Shown here piece after piece: positions 6,883 to 16,700 of a DNA stretch of 34,631 bases; the first letter of the stretch is position 1, and every line of letters begins with the position of its first letter. The stretch is from JAZNQN01 sp045656005 (GTDB lineage: Bacteria; Bacillota; Clostridia; UMGS1883; UMGS1540), in the NCBI GenBank assembly GCA_045656005.1, contig JAZOQG010000046.1, positions 1-34,631 on the forward strand. The letters are read 5' to 3'. The notes below the pieces were generated by a model. It worked only from the letters and a program-made list of their open reading frames with translations, was not told where the DNA came from and made no database searches. The translations under genes and the position numbers were made by a program.

Positions 6883-9426
6883 ATGTTAAAGCTTTATGAT
6901 ATAAGATGTGATTTTCGGGAAAACCCTGAATTTTTAAATAACAATAATCCCGGATTTTTCTGGAAGCTGAAATCCGATAACGAAGGAGTTTTTCAGAAAG
7001 CATACAGACTTATAATAGATGGTGTGTATGACAGCGGCGTGGTGGAAAGTGACAAATCTGTTCAGGTTCTGTGTGAAGGTCTTACTTTAAAACCTGAATC
7101 AGAATACACTTTTACAGTTGAGGTTTGGGATAATAAAGGAGAGAGCGCCAAAGGATACGGGAGGTTTACAACAGGCCTTATGACACCTGAGGGCTTTGTG
7201 GCTAAATTTATTGAAAGTGACGAAGAAGTTGCAGTTTTTCAGAAAAAATTTGAAATAGACAAAAAGATAAAAAAAGCTTTTCTTTATGCTACAGCATATG
7301 GAGTGTATGATGCATATTTAAACGGAAAAAGAGTGGGAGATAGCTTTTTTGCACCGGGATTTATAAGCTATAACAAACGTCTTGAGTTTCAAAGTTATGA
7401 TATTACGGACATGCTCTCCCTTCAAAACGCAATAGGTATTACTGTGGGTGAGGGCTGGTGCAGAAGCCGACTAAGATGGAACGGCGACGAGAACAGAACA
7501 AAACCCTATTTCGGTAGAAAATGCGCACTTGCAGCACAGATAGTAATATATTATGAAGATGGTGAACGCGAGGTAATAGTAACAGACGGCTCATGGAGAG
7601 AAATTCCTTCTGAGGTTATATACAGCGATATATATAACGGCGAAATTGTTGACGGAAGACGCAAGGTAGTATATGACGATTATAATGTAAGTACCGATAA
7701 ATTCCCATTTGCAAAAGTGTCAGACTACAAAACAGACCATATTGTTTGCGCAATGGGTCTTCCGGTTATCGAAACGGAAATCATAAAGCCAAAAGAAATT
7801 ATAAAAACACCAAAGGGTGAAACAGTAATAGATTTTGGTGTTAATATGGTTGGCTGGGCAGAATTTACCGCAGAGGGAAAAGCGGGAGACAGAGTAGTAT
7901 ATGACCACGGCGAAGCTCTTGACAAAGACGGAAACTTCTACATAGAAAATCTCCGCTTTGGAAAGCAGGAAGTAGTTTACACACTCGGAGAAGGAAAAAC
8001 CACTTTTCATCCAAGATTTACCTTTATGGGATTTCGCTATGTAAGAGTCAAGGAATTTCCCGGTGAAGTTAAACTTGAAAATTTCATAGGAAGAGTTATT
8101 CATTCCGATATGCGCCGCATAGGTCATTTTGAATGTTCAGATGAAAATGTAAACAGGCTTTATGAAAATATAATCAGAACACAGCGTGGTAATAGTGTTG
8201 ATTTGCCAACGGACAATCCTCAAAGGGATGAGAGAAGCGGATGGACGGGAGATGCACAGCTTTTCTCAAGAACAGCAGTCAGAAACTTTGAGTCTCCTGC
8301 ATTTTACGAAAAATGGCTTGCAACTATGGCGGCAGACCAGTATCCGGATGGAATGATTCCAGATACTGTTCCTGAGTTTAACGCAAATCACACTGCCTGC
8401 GGATACGGCGATGTATGCACTATGCTTCCATGGGAAATATACTTAAATTCGGGAGATAGGCAACTTCTTGAGAGAACATATCCCATGATGAAAAAATGGA
8501 TAGAGTATGTTAAAGCACAGGGTGATAATGAACTTTTGTGGAACACGGGAGAACATTATGGTGACTGGCTTGCTATGGATGACAGGTCTCTTTTCGCAGG
8601 TCAGACAGAAGGTTACGAAGACCAAAGTATAAATAAATACAGCGGTGCAACCGACCATGGGTATCTTGCAACAGGATACTTCTCACATTCTGCACTTATT
8701 ACCTCGAAGGTGGCAGAGGTTTTGGGGTATGAAGATGAAGCGAAGGAATATAAAAAGCTTCACGAGGATATAAGAGAGGAATTTCGCAGGGTATATCTTG
8801 ATGGGAATGAAGAACCAAAGATAAAAACGCAAACTGCTTACGCGCTCGGTCTTAAGTTCGGACTTTTTGAAAACCCCGAACTTAAGGCAGAAAAGCTTAA
8901 CAAAATGATAGTGAATAACGGTAACAAAATGTGTGCAGGTATTTTGGGTTATGGTGACGTGTGTCCCGAACTTACAAAATATGGATATAAGGAAACTGCT
9001 TATTCATTATTGCTGCAAAAGGAGTGTCCTTCATGGCTTTATGCAGTTGAAAAAGGTGCTACAACCCTGTGGGAACATTGGGATGGCATAAAAGAGGACG
9101 GGACATTTTGTGACCCTGATATGAATTCATTAAATCAGCCTACTTTCGGTAATATATGCTTTTGGATGTATAGCTTTATGGCGGGAATTAAACCTATGGA
9201 AGCTGCATATAAAAAGTTTGAAATTGCACCGTATACAGACGAAAGAATCGACTATGTATCTGCAAGTATTGACACACCTTACGGAAAGATATCGTCATCT
9301 TGGAAACGCGAAAATGGAAAAACAATTTATGAAATAGAGGTTCCTGAGAATACTGAGGGTGAATTTATATTCCCCGACGGAAAAAGCGAAAAGGTATATT
9401 CGGGCAAACATCAGTTTGAATTTTAA
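6883..9426 (+). CDS. Alpha-L-rhamnosidase, GH78 family
   Basis: The protein has 847 residues and no signal peptide, so it is predicted to release terminal alpha-L-rhamnose in the cytoplasm. Seen in order: a fibronectin-like N-terminal module (CEGLTLKPESEYTFTVEVWD), the rhamnosidase N-terminal jelly roll (ATAYGVYDAYLNGKRVGDSF, GVNMVGWAEF), the alpha/alpha-barrel, and a C-terminal beta-sandwich. The barrel carries DLPTDNPQRDERSGWTGDAQ with the probable general acid Glu450, and ATTLWEHWDG with the probable base Glu731. The usual SLNHxxxG motif reads SLNQPTFG (Gln752), losing a nearly invariant His. Start ATG 6883 has GAGGT eight bases upstream. The gap to GH2 is 8 bp and to the lyase 15 bp, so the genes are co-transcribed. 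Confidence 0.92.
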   Translation: MLKLYDIRCDFRENPEFLNNNNPGFFWKLKSDNEGVFQKAYRLIIDGVYDSGVVESDKSVQVLCEGLTLKPESEYTFTVEVWDNKGESAKGYGRFTTGLMTPEGFVAKFIESDEEVAVFQKKFEIDKKIKKAFLYATAYGVYDAYLNGKRVGDSFFAPGFISYNKRLEFQSYDITDMLSLQNAIGITVGEGWCRSRLRWNGDENRTKPYFGRKCALAAQIVIYYEDGEREVIVTDGSWREIPSEVIYSDIYNGEIVDGRRKVVYDDYNVSTDKFPFAKVSDYKTDHIVCAMGLPVIETEIIKPKEIIKTPKGETVIDFGVNMVGWAEFTAEGKAGDRVVYDHGEALDKDGNFYIENLRFGKQEVVYTLGEGKTTFHPRFTFMGFRYVRVKEFPGEVKLENFIGRVIHSDMRRIGHFECSDENVNRLYENIIRTQRGNSVDLPTDNPQRDERSGWTGDAQLFSRTAVRNFESPAFYEKWLATMAADQYPDGMIPDTVPEFNANHTACGYGDVCTMLPWEIYLNSGDRQLLERTYPMMKKWIEYVKAQGDNELLWNTGEHYGDWLAMDDRSLFAGQTEGYEDQSINKYSGATDHGYLATGYFSHSALITSKVAEVLGYEDEAKEYKKLHEDIREEFRRVYLDGNEEPKIKTQTAYALGLKFGLFENPELKAEKLNKMIVNNGNKMCAGILGYGDVCPELTKYGYKETAYSLLLQKECPSWLYAVEKGATTLWEHWDGIKEDGTFCDPDMNSLNQPTFGNICFWMYSFMAGIKPMEAAYKKFEIAPYTDERIDYVSASIDTPYGKISSSWKRENGKTIYEIEVPENTEGEFIFPDGKSEKVYSGKHQFEF

Positions 9427-9441
9427 AAGGAGGGTATGGTA

Positions 9442-12400
9442 ATGAGAAAGATTGCACTTATTATGTTTTTTGTGATGTCTTTTATTGCCATGCCCTTAAA
9501 TTTAATCGCCATCGAAGAAGTAATTCGTGATATTTATATATACTATGGTGACGAGGAATGCTTTGGAAGAGGCAGGGGTGACTGGAGCATTCCTGTGCAA
9601 AGCGAAGGTACATACATTGAAAAAACGACAATTGACGGTGAGAATTCTTTTCACATATATGGCGGAGAAGATGGCGATAAAATTAATGCCTTGCTTTATT
9701 TGAGCCAGCCCAAAAGAAACGAATGCAAGAGATTTGTTGTTCAGTTTAAAATGAGATTTGACAATATATCTTCCTTGGTAAATTCTACTGCTGATGCAGG
9801 TCCTAATCCAAACTGGCACTTTTTTGATTATTTCAGTCTTGACAGCGCGGGAGATATGTCTGTTGGAAATAGAAATATCAAAACCATACAAAGTGGGAAG
9901 TTTTATGAGTATGCTTTTCTTACCGACCTTGAGGCAAAAAAGTATGAAATGTATATAAATGGTGATTATACGGGAAGCTTTTCGTTTGATGCGAATTATA
10001 ACTATCTTGCAGAATACGGATTTACACTTGAAGGCAAAAGCGGTGGCTCACATTTGTATATTGCGGATTTTAGTGTATATGAAGCGGATGAGGTGGCATC
10101 TTTTTCGGAAATTGAGGCGGCATACGAAGTTAAAAAAAGTAGCGTAAGTATGTGTCCTATGGAAGATGAAGTAGAAAAACAAGCGGGTGATTTCAGCCTC
10201 TTTGCAGCAGATGCAGTATATATGCACCACAGTGGAAAAAAAGAAAAAATACTCGTTCCTTTTATTAATGCAGATGATAATTTAATGGCACCTGTAAGCT
10301 ATATTGCAAATTTATTTGGTGCAACACAAAGTGTGAATGCCGGGAATGTACAAATTAGCTTTAGCGGTGAAAATTATGTTTTTTCTGTAAATGGCGACAG
10401 TAGTTTTGATGCATTGGTTATGAAAAAAGGAGAAGTGATATATGCGCAGGCTGACAAGCTTTTAAGTATATTCGGAAATGTATATGTAAATAACGAATAT
10501 CCGCTTATAGCAGTTGGAAGAGGGGATTTTTCGTCAGTATTGACAGAACAAATTGACATAAGAGAAATGTATCACTATCTTATGTATGAAAGACCCGATG
10601 CCACTCAAATTCTTTCTGATTTCAGGAGAACAAGTGAAAATGTTCATCCAAGAATTTATTATACAAAAGGCAAAATAGAAAAAATTAAAGCGCTTGCAAC
10701 AACCGATAGTGATATGAAAGCATGGTATCAAAGTCAAATGAGCGATGCGCAAGCAGCATATGGTCTTGATGTAATAAAACTTATAAAATCGGATAGCGAG
10801 CTTAATACATCATATTCAGGTGACATAACTTCCTTTTCCAAGCTTGCCTTTGCGTATATGATGACGAGTGAGGGAAAATGGGGAGATGACCTTTGGCGTG
10901 CCATAAATGGATTTATGGAAATGAATGAGGACTTAAATCATCGCCGCTCGTTTTTAAACGGCAGTGAAGCTGCAAGACAGATAGCGCTTTCATATGACTG
11001 GGCATTCGATTATTTTTCCGAGGAGCAGAAAAATAAAATAGAACAATTTCTTTTTGATACAACATTTGAACCGTGGATGCGTGCGCATCAGGGGATGGTA
11101 GGCTTTCCAAGCAGCAGTTATGCATACAAATCGCAGAGCAATATAAATTGCGTTCTTTCGTCACAGATAGGCGTCGCGGCGCTGGCAGTGTTTGATAAAA
11201 AAGCTGAATTTTACGCAAAACTTATGTGTGCAATTTACAGACAGATGGAATATTTTCTGCCATGCTATGCCCCTGATGGCGGATACTATGAAGGGGCTTC
11301 TTACTGGGAATATGCTACAACAAATCTTGCAAATCTTTTTGATGCAACGGAGAGTACACTTGGTACACTTTACGGAATGTATGATGTGTTTAATGTAAAA
11401 AACACAGGCGAATTTCCTCTCTATATGAATGGTAATAAATTGCAGTTTAATTTTGGTGACGGATACAGGACAAGCCTGATAGGCGATTTGCCGACTTCAT
11501 ATTATTTTGCGGTTAAAAACGGGGACAGAGCATTTGCAAAAACAATTATAGATTTAATGAGGGAAGCAGGATATCCCATAGGAAACCGATGGTATGACCC
11601 TGCATTTCCATCTGCGGAAGGTAAAAGTTTTTCGCTTGACCGCTATTTTAGAGATGTTGAAGCAGGTTCAATGCGAGGGAGATGGACAAGCAACTCGGCA
11701 TACCTTGCATATCATGGTGGTGATAACTCTATTGGGCATGGTGACCTTGATATAGGAACATTCGTGTTTGATGCCTATGGAAAGAGATGGGCTGAGGAGC
11801 TTGGCAGTGATGACTATAACTATGACCAGTATTTCGGAAACAAACGATACCTTTATTATAAAAAAAGAGGAGAGGGACAAAATGTTCTTCTTATAAATCC
11901 GTATGGAAAGTATGAAGACCAGAAAAAAGATGCTTATTCAACACTGATATGTAGCAATTCGGGAGAGATGGGAGCATATGCAGTGCTTGATACAAGTGGG
12001 GCTTATGGCGAGGATGTAACAAAGGCGACGAGAGGCTTTATGCTTACAGACGGAAGAAAAGAGGCTATTATACGAGATGAGGTAACTCTCACTCGTGACA
12101 ACAATGAGCTTTACTGGTTTATGCATACCATGGCTGAAAACATTGAAATTACAGATGAAGGGAAAACGGCAGTTTTATCAATTGGCAGACATAGGTGCAT
12201 AATGCAGCTTTCATCAAGCGAAAATGCTAAGTTTGAAATTATGGAGCCTGTGCATCTTGCTGAAAATACAAAACCTTCTAAACAACAGCTTACTGACCTT
12301 TCCGGCACTTATAAAAAAGTTATGGTGCATCTTACGGGAGCGCAGGGAAAGGTATATATAAATGTGTGCATGAGAGTAACTGATGTTACTGATGAAAAAA

Positions 12401-13614
12401 TGATGCCTGCAAAAATAGATGAGCCTTTTGAAAACTGGGAAAGTGTTTATGATAAAGACCACGAAAACCCGATTATGGAAGATAAGGTTTTCTTTACGGA
12501 TGATGAAAAGGCGATACTTTACCCAATAAATGATAGTGAAATCTTTACCGATAAAGCGTATATATCCATTGCAGGAGCAAATGTAAAAAGCGCCGATATA
12601 TACGTTGACGAAAAGCTTATCGGCAATTTTATGTCACCGCCTTTTGGTAAAAGTGTGGCACTATCTGATGGTGAGCACACTATAAGAGCTGAATATACAG
12701 ATATATATGGAAAATCACACACAGTATCTTCAAACATCTCGGTAGTAGCAAAATACAGCGTTACAAATGAACGAAGGTTTGATTTTGAAGATTTTGAAAG
12801 ATACGAAAGTGAAACGCAGACTTACAAAATTTTTAAAGATTCGCTTTTTATCTCGGAATATGGCACGGCTTCAAAGTATGCATATGCTCACATAACCGAT
12901 ACCGATGCAGGGTACGGAAAGTCATTTTTCAGCGAAACCATAACAGGTGACACAATGGGATTTGGCATTACAGATTGGGGAGATACGTGGCGCGAAGCGA
13001 TGTATGTTGAATACGACTTTTTGTGTAGCGATTTTGAAAACAGACGTATAGAGATATTTTCACCTCAATGCGCAGGAGAGAGAATTAACCCTTACATTAT
13101 ACAAAACGGGAAACTCAAAAAAGGAGAAAAAGAGGTATTTTCTTTTGAAAATAGTAAGTGGTATAAAATTTCAATACTTCTCGACAGTGCTTTAAGAAAA
13201 ATTTCAATATATATAAATGGTGAATGTGTAGTTGAGAATGACTATGTTGAAAATCTTAACGGTGTTATGAGACCGGGGTATATATTGCTCGGAAGTTATA
13301 TTCCGAATTCAGTCATAATTGTTGATAATTACACCACAGTTAATCTTGATAGGAAACATGGTATAATCATAAAAACTGACGCTGAAAACGAAAAAATAGT
13401 GTATAGCTTTATTGCGGATAATAAGGAAAGCACAGAAAAAGAAACAGTTTTAGCAGCGGCAATATATAAAGATGAAAAACTACAAGATGTTAAAATAATC
13501 AGAAAAAAAATTCCTTTGGGTATAAACGAAATATCGGGAGAAGTTCCTTTTGATGGAAAAGGAAAAACATTTAAAATGTTCTTTGTAGATACTTTTTTTG
13601 GTAATTTAGAGTAA
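9442..13614 (+). CDS. Secreted heparinase II/III-type polysaccharide lyase with lectin-like modules (copy 1)
   Basis: The AGGAGGG site (9428-9434) is seven bases from ATG 9442 and one base from ATG 9436, so I choose 9442 (1390 residues). Residue numbers here count from 9436. A signal peptide (about 1-27) is followed by a LamG/concanavalin-like module (30-210), a copper-amine-oxidase-like N-terminal module (about 240-345), an alpha/alpha-toroid (about 390-730), a heparinase II/III beta-sandwich (about 745-960), an Ig-like domain (1010-1100) and a second lectin-like module (1115-1300). Likely active-site residues are Asn in NINCVLSSQ, Tyr618/Glu619 in DGGYYEG and His768 in GHGDLDIGTF, positions resembling PL15/PL21-type lyases. 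It should cut an acidic polysaccharide outside the cell by beta-elimination; the polymer is unknown. The next gene is a paralogue. Confidence 0.85.
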   Translation: MRKIALIMFFVMSFIAMPLNLIAIEEVIRDIYIYYGDEECFGRGRGDWSIPVQSEGTYIEKTTIDGENSFHIYGGEDGDKINALLYLSQPKRNECKRFVVQFKMRFDNISSLVNSTADAGPNPNWHFFDYFSLDSAGDMSVGNRNIKTIQSGKFYEYAFLTDLEAKKYEMYINGDYTGSFSFDANYNYLAEYGFTLEGKSGGSHLYIADFSVYEADEVASFSEIEAAYEVKKSSVSMCPMEDEVEKQAGDFSLFAADAVYMHHSGKKEKILVPFINADDNLMAPVSYIANLFGATQSVNAGNVQISFSGENYVFSVNGDSSFDALVMKKGEVIYAQADKLLSIFGNVYVNNEYPLIAVGRGDFSSVLTEQIDIREMYHYLMYERPDATQILSDFRRTSENVHPRIYYTKGKIEKIKALATTDSDMKAWYQSQMSDAQAAYGLDVIKLIKSDSELNTSYSGDITSFSKLAFAYMMTSEGKWGDDLWRAINGFMEMNEDLNHRRSFLNGSEAARQIALSYDWAFDYFSEEQKNKIEQFLFDTTFEPWMRAHQGMVGFPSSSYAYKSQSNINCVLSSQIGVAALAVFDKKAEFYAKLMCAIYRQMEYFLPCYAPDGGYYEGASYWEYATTNLANLFDATESTLGTLYGMYDVFNVKNTGEFPLYMNGNKLQFNFGDGYRTSLIGDLPTSYYFAVKNGDRAFAKTIIDLMREAGYPIGNRWYDPAFPSAEGKSFSLDRYFRDVEAGSMRGRWTSNSAYLAYHGGDNSIGHGDLDIGTFVFDAYGKRWAEELGSDDYNYDQYFGNKRYLYYKKRGEGQNVLLINPYGKYEDQKKDAYSTLICSNSGEMGAYAVLDTSGAYGEDVTKATRGFMLTDGRKEAIIRDEVTLTRDNNELYWFMHTMAENIEITDEGKTAVLSIGRHRCIMQLSSSENAKFEIMEPVHLAENTKPSKQQLTDLSGTYKKVMVHLTGAQGKVYINVCMRVTDVTDEKMMPAKIDEPFENWESVYDKDHENPIMEDKVFFTDDEKAILYPINDSEIFTDKAYISIAGANVKSADIYVDEKLIGNFMSPPFGKSVALSDGEHTIRAEYTDIYGKSHTVSSNISVVAKYSVTNERRFDFEDFERYESETQTYKIFKDSLFISEYGTASKYAYAHITDTDAGYGKSFFSETITGDTMGFGITDWGDTWREAMYVEYDFLCSDFENRRIEIFSPQCAGERINPYIIQNGKLKKGEKEVFSFENSKWYKISILLDSALRKISIYINGECVVENDYVENLNGVMRPGYILLGSYIPNSVIIVDNYTTVNLDRKHGIIIKTDAENEKIVYSFIADNKESTEKETVLAAAIYKDEKLQDVKIIRKKIPLGINEISGEVPFDGKGKTFKMFFVDTFFGNLE

Positions 13615-13635
13615 CACATGCCAAAATTTATAAAA

Positions 13636-13701
13636 AATTGTAGATAATGCAACATTTTGTATTAATTACATCACAGTTTGTACAGAAAAATGATGTATAA
13701 T
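13636..13701 (+). promoter_or_regulatory. Promoter of the second lyase, probably activator-dependent
   Basis: In the 107-bp gap between the lyase genes a perfect TATAAT (13696-13701) lies 20 bp before the TTG start. The -35 region (ATCACAG) is poor. Upstream, AATTGTAGA and AATGCAA recur at the same distances from TATAAT at 3607-3672. Two separate places sharing an ungapped 66-bp pattern suggest a common activator, most simply the AraC protein of this locus. It gives the lyase and downstream genes their own start point. Confidence 0.6.
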
Positions 13702-13721
13702 GTATATGAGAGGTGGTTTGA

Positions 13722-16700
13722 TTGAAAAAAATTTTAGCAATTTTGCTTACAGTGGTAATAAGCGCTGGTGTGTTACCTGTGTCGGCCGCAGAAGATGTCG
13801 GAGTAAAGCGAATGTTTGTTTATGATGATGCGGAACTTCCTTACTCAACGCCCGGTGGCGACTGGGAAACTTTTAAAGACACCGATGACGGAACAAAACT
13901 TGAAAAAGTAAAAATGGGTGACGGACATGTAATGCGCATGCATGGTGGAGAAAAAGGACAGAGAGCGCAGGCGGGATTGATTTTTGCACACTTTAAAAAC
14001 TATGATGTTCAAAAATATGTTATGCGTCTTGATTTAATGGTTAAGCAGTACGGAACATTCAGCTGCAGCACGGCTGATGCAGGTCCAAATCCAAACTGGC
14101 ATTTTATGGATTTTTTCAAAATAGATAAACATGGATTTATCAATATAGGAGGAAAGCCCACGGTTTATATGCCGCTTGGAGAATTCCATAATCTTGCTTT
14201 TGTTGTGGATAACACAAAGCATAAGTTCGACTTTTATTTTGATGAAAAATATATGGCAACTGCTACATATGACGAAAAATACAACTGGCTTGTGGAGTTT
14301 AACTTTTATCTCGATGGTGCTTTTGGTGGCTCTGACGCATATTTTGATAACTTTGCACTTTACGAGGCAGATGCACTTCAAAGCAAGGATGCAGAAAGAG
14401 AAGCTTTTTATCAAAGATATAACGAAGTAATATCTTCTTCTCCACTTCGTGATGAGCTTGAAGAAAAGATAGGTGACTATAATCTTTTTGCACTTGATGC
14501 AAAGTACGGATGCTGGGGCGGAAAAAGACAGGAAATGCCTTATCGTTTAATTCAGTACATTGATACCACAATGGCACCTGTCAGATGTACAGCAGAAGCA
14601 ATGGGAGCCGAAGTTTTGTATTCGCCCAAAGAAACAAAAGTAGTAACCGATGACAAAACATATACACTCACGGTTGGTAGCAAATACATAGGCGGGGTAA
14701 AAGAAGCAATGCCGAGAGAGGTAATGCTTATAGACGGAGTAATGTACATCCCTGCAGAGGCTTTCTTCTCACTTTTCGGTACAGTTTTTCATGATAGCAA
14801 AAATGAGTTTTACGCAATAGGTAAGGAAAACTTCGAAAAAGAACTGGATAGCTATATAAATGCCGAAGAAATGTATTTCTATCTTGTATATTACAAACCC
14901 ATGCCGGAAGAGATAATAAAAGACTTTAATGAGAATATAAATGGTGCACATCCAAGAATTTTCTATACAAAGGAAAGAGTGGCAGAAATTCTTGAAGATG
15001 TAAAAACCGACCCGGATATGAAAGCGTGGTACGATGAGCAAATAGCTTTGGCGGATAAAAGTTTCGGACTTCCCGGAATAAAGCTTCTGCCGTCAACAAG
15101 CAAGCTTAATACTGCGTGGAGCGGAGATGTAAATTCATTTATTTATCTTGCACAGGCATATCTTTTCACAAAAGACACGAAGTATGCCAATGAGCTTTGG
15201 CGAGCGCTTGAGTACTACATAGATAATAATCCCGATCAAAATCACCGCCGTGCATATTTAAATGGCAGTGGTCTCGGTAGCGGTATTGCAAGGGCATATG
15301 ACTGGTGTTATGACTACTTCACACCACAGCAGAGAAAGAAAATAGAAGATTATGTAAGAACAACTGTTATAGAGCATTGGACGCGTGCCTTTAAAGAATT
15401 AACAGGCTATTCTTCAGCAAGTTACGCCGTAAAATATGCAAGAGACAATATAAATTGCGTAATACAGTCGCAGTATCTCGCGCCGGTAATGGCTTTCTTT
15501 GAAACTGACCCTGAGTATTATTCAGAGTGTGTTACGGCAGCAATAAGGGCAATTGAATATTTCCTGCCAAATTACGCACCCGACGGAGGTTACTATGAGG
15601 GACCGCCTTACTGGGCATATGCTACTGAAAACCTTGCAAACTTTTATGAGCTTTTGGAAATGCCGCTTGGAACAGACTATGGCTATTACGATGTTTTCAG
15701 CATAAACAAAACAGGAGCATTTCCTGTTTATATGCAGGGGGCAACCATTGGCTTTAACTTCTCAGATGGTGACAGGGCAAGCCTTATGAACGGCATCAAC
15801 ACAGCCTACTATTTTGCAAAGAAAAACGGAGATAAAGAATTTGCAACAATTTTAACAAACCTTATGAGAAGCACCGGTTATGCAGTTGGTGACAGAAGGT
15901 ATGATCCCGACTTTAAAGCCGAGGAGGTTTCGGAATATCCTCTCGACGGATACTTCAGAAATGTTGAAGCAGGCTCTATGCGTGAGAGATGGAACGATAC
16001 AGGAGCAAATTACCTGGGATATCGTGGAGGCGAGAACAACGCCGGCCATCAGCAGCTTGATAAAGGACATTTCGTGTTTGACGCACTTGGCGAGAGATGG
16101 GCGGAGGACTTAGGCAGAGACAATTATAATTATCCCGGTTATTTTGATTATCCTCAACGATACACATATTATGTAAACCGTGGTGAAGGACATAACGTTC
16201 TGCTTGTAAACTCCAAAGACAGGGTTGATGATCAGGTGCATGGGGTAACTGTTTATAAAACAGGTGGCGAATCGAAAGCAGGCGGTGGATACGCAGTGCT
16301 TGATACAAGCCCTGTGTATTACAGTGAAGACGTAAAAAGCGCAAAACGTGGCTTTATGCTTACGGATTTCAGAAAAACGGCAGTAATCCGTGACGAACTT
16401 GTACTTAATAAAAATGGCTGCGATATATGGTGGTTTATGCACACTCTCGCGGATATAGAGATACTTGAAGGCGGAAAAGAAGCACTTTTAACACAGGGCA
16501 ACAAGCAACTTATGATGCGCCTTGACTGCACTGACCCTAATGCCAGGTTTGAGGTTACAGAACCAGAGCATATGAGCGAAAAAACAAAGCCTGAAGCACA
16601 GTATATAACAAAGCTTAAGAACATTAAGAGACTTGCAATAAACGCAAAAGGAAATGTTGGTGAATTTAACCTGACTGTCAATATGCGTGGTGTTCAGCTT

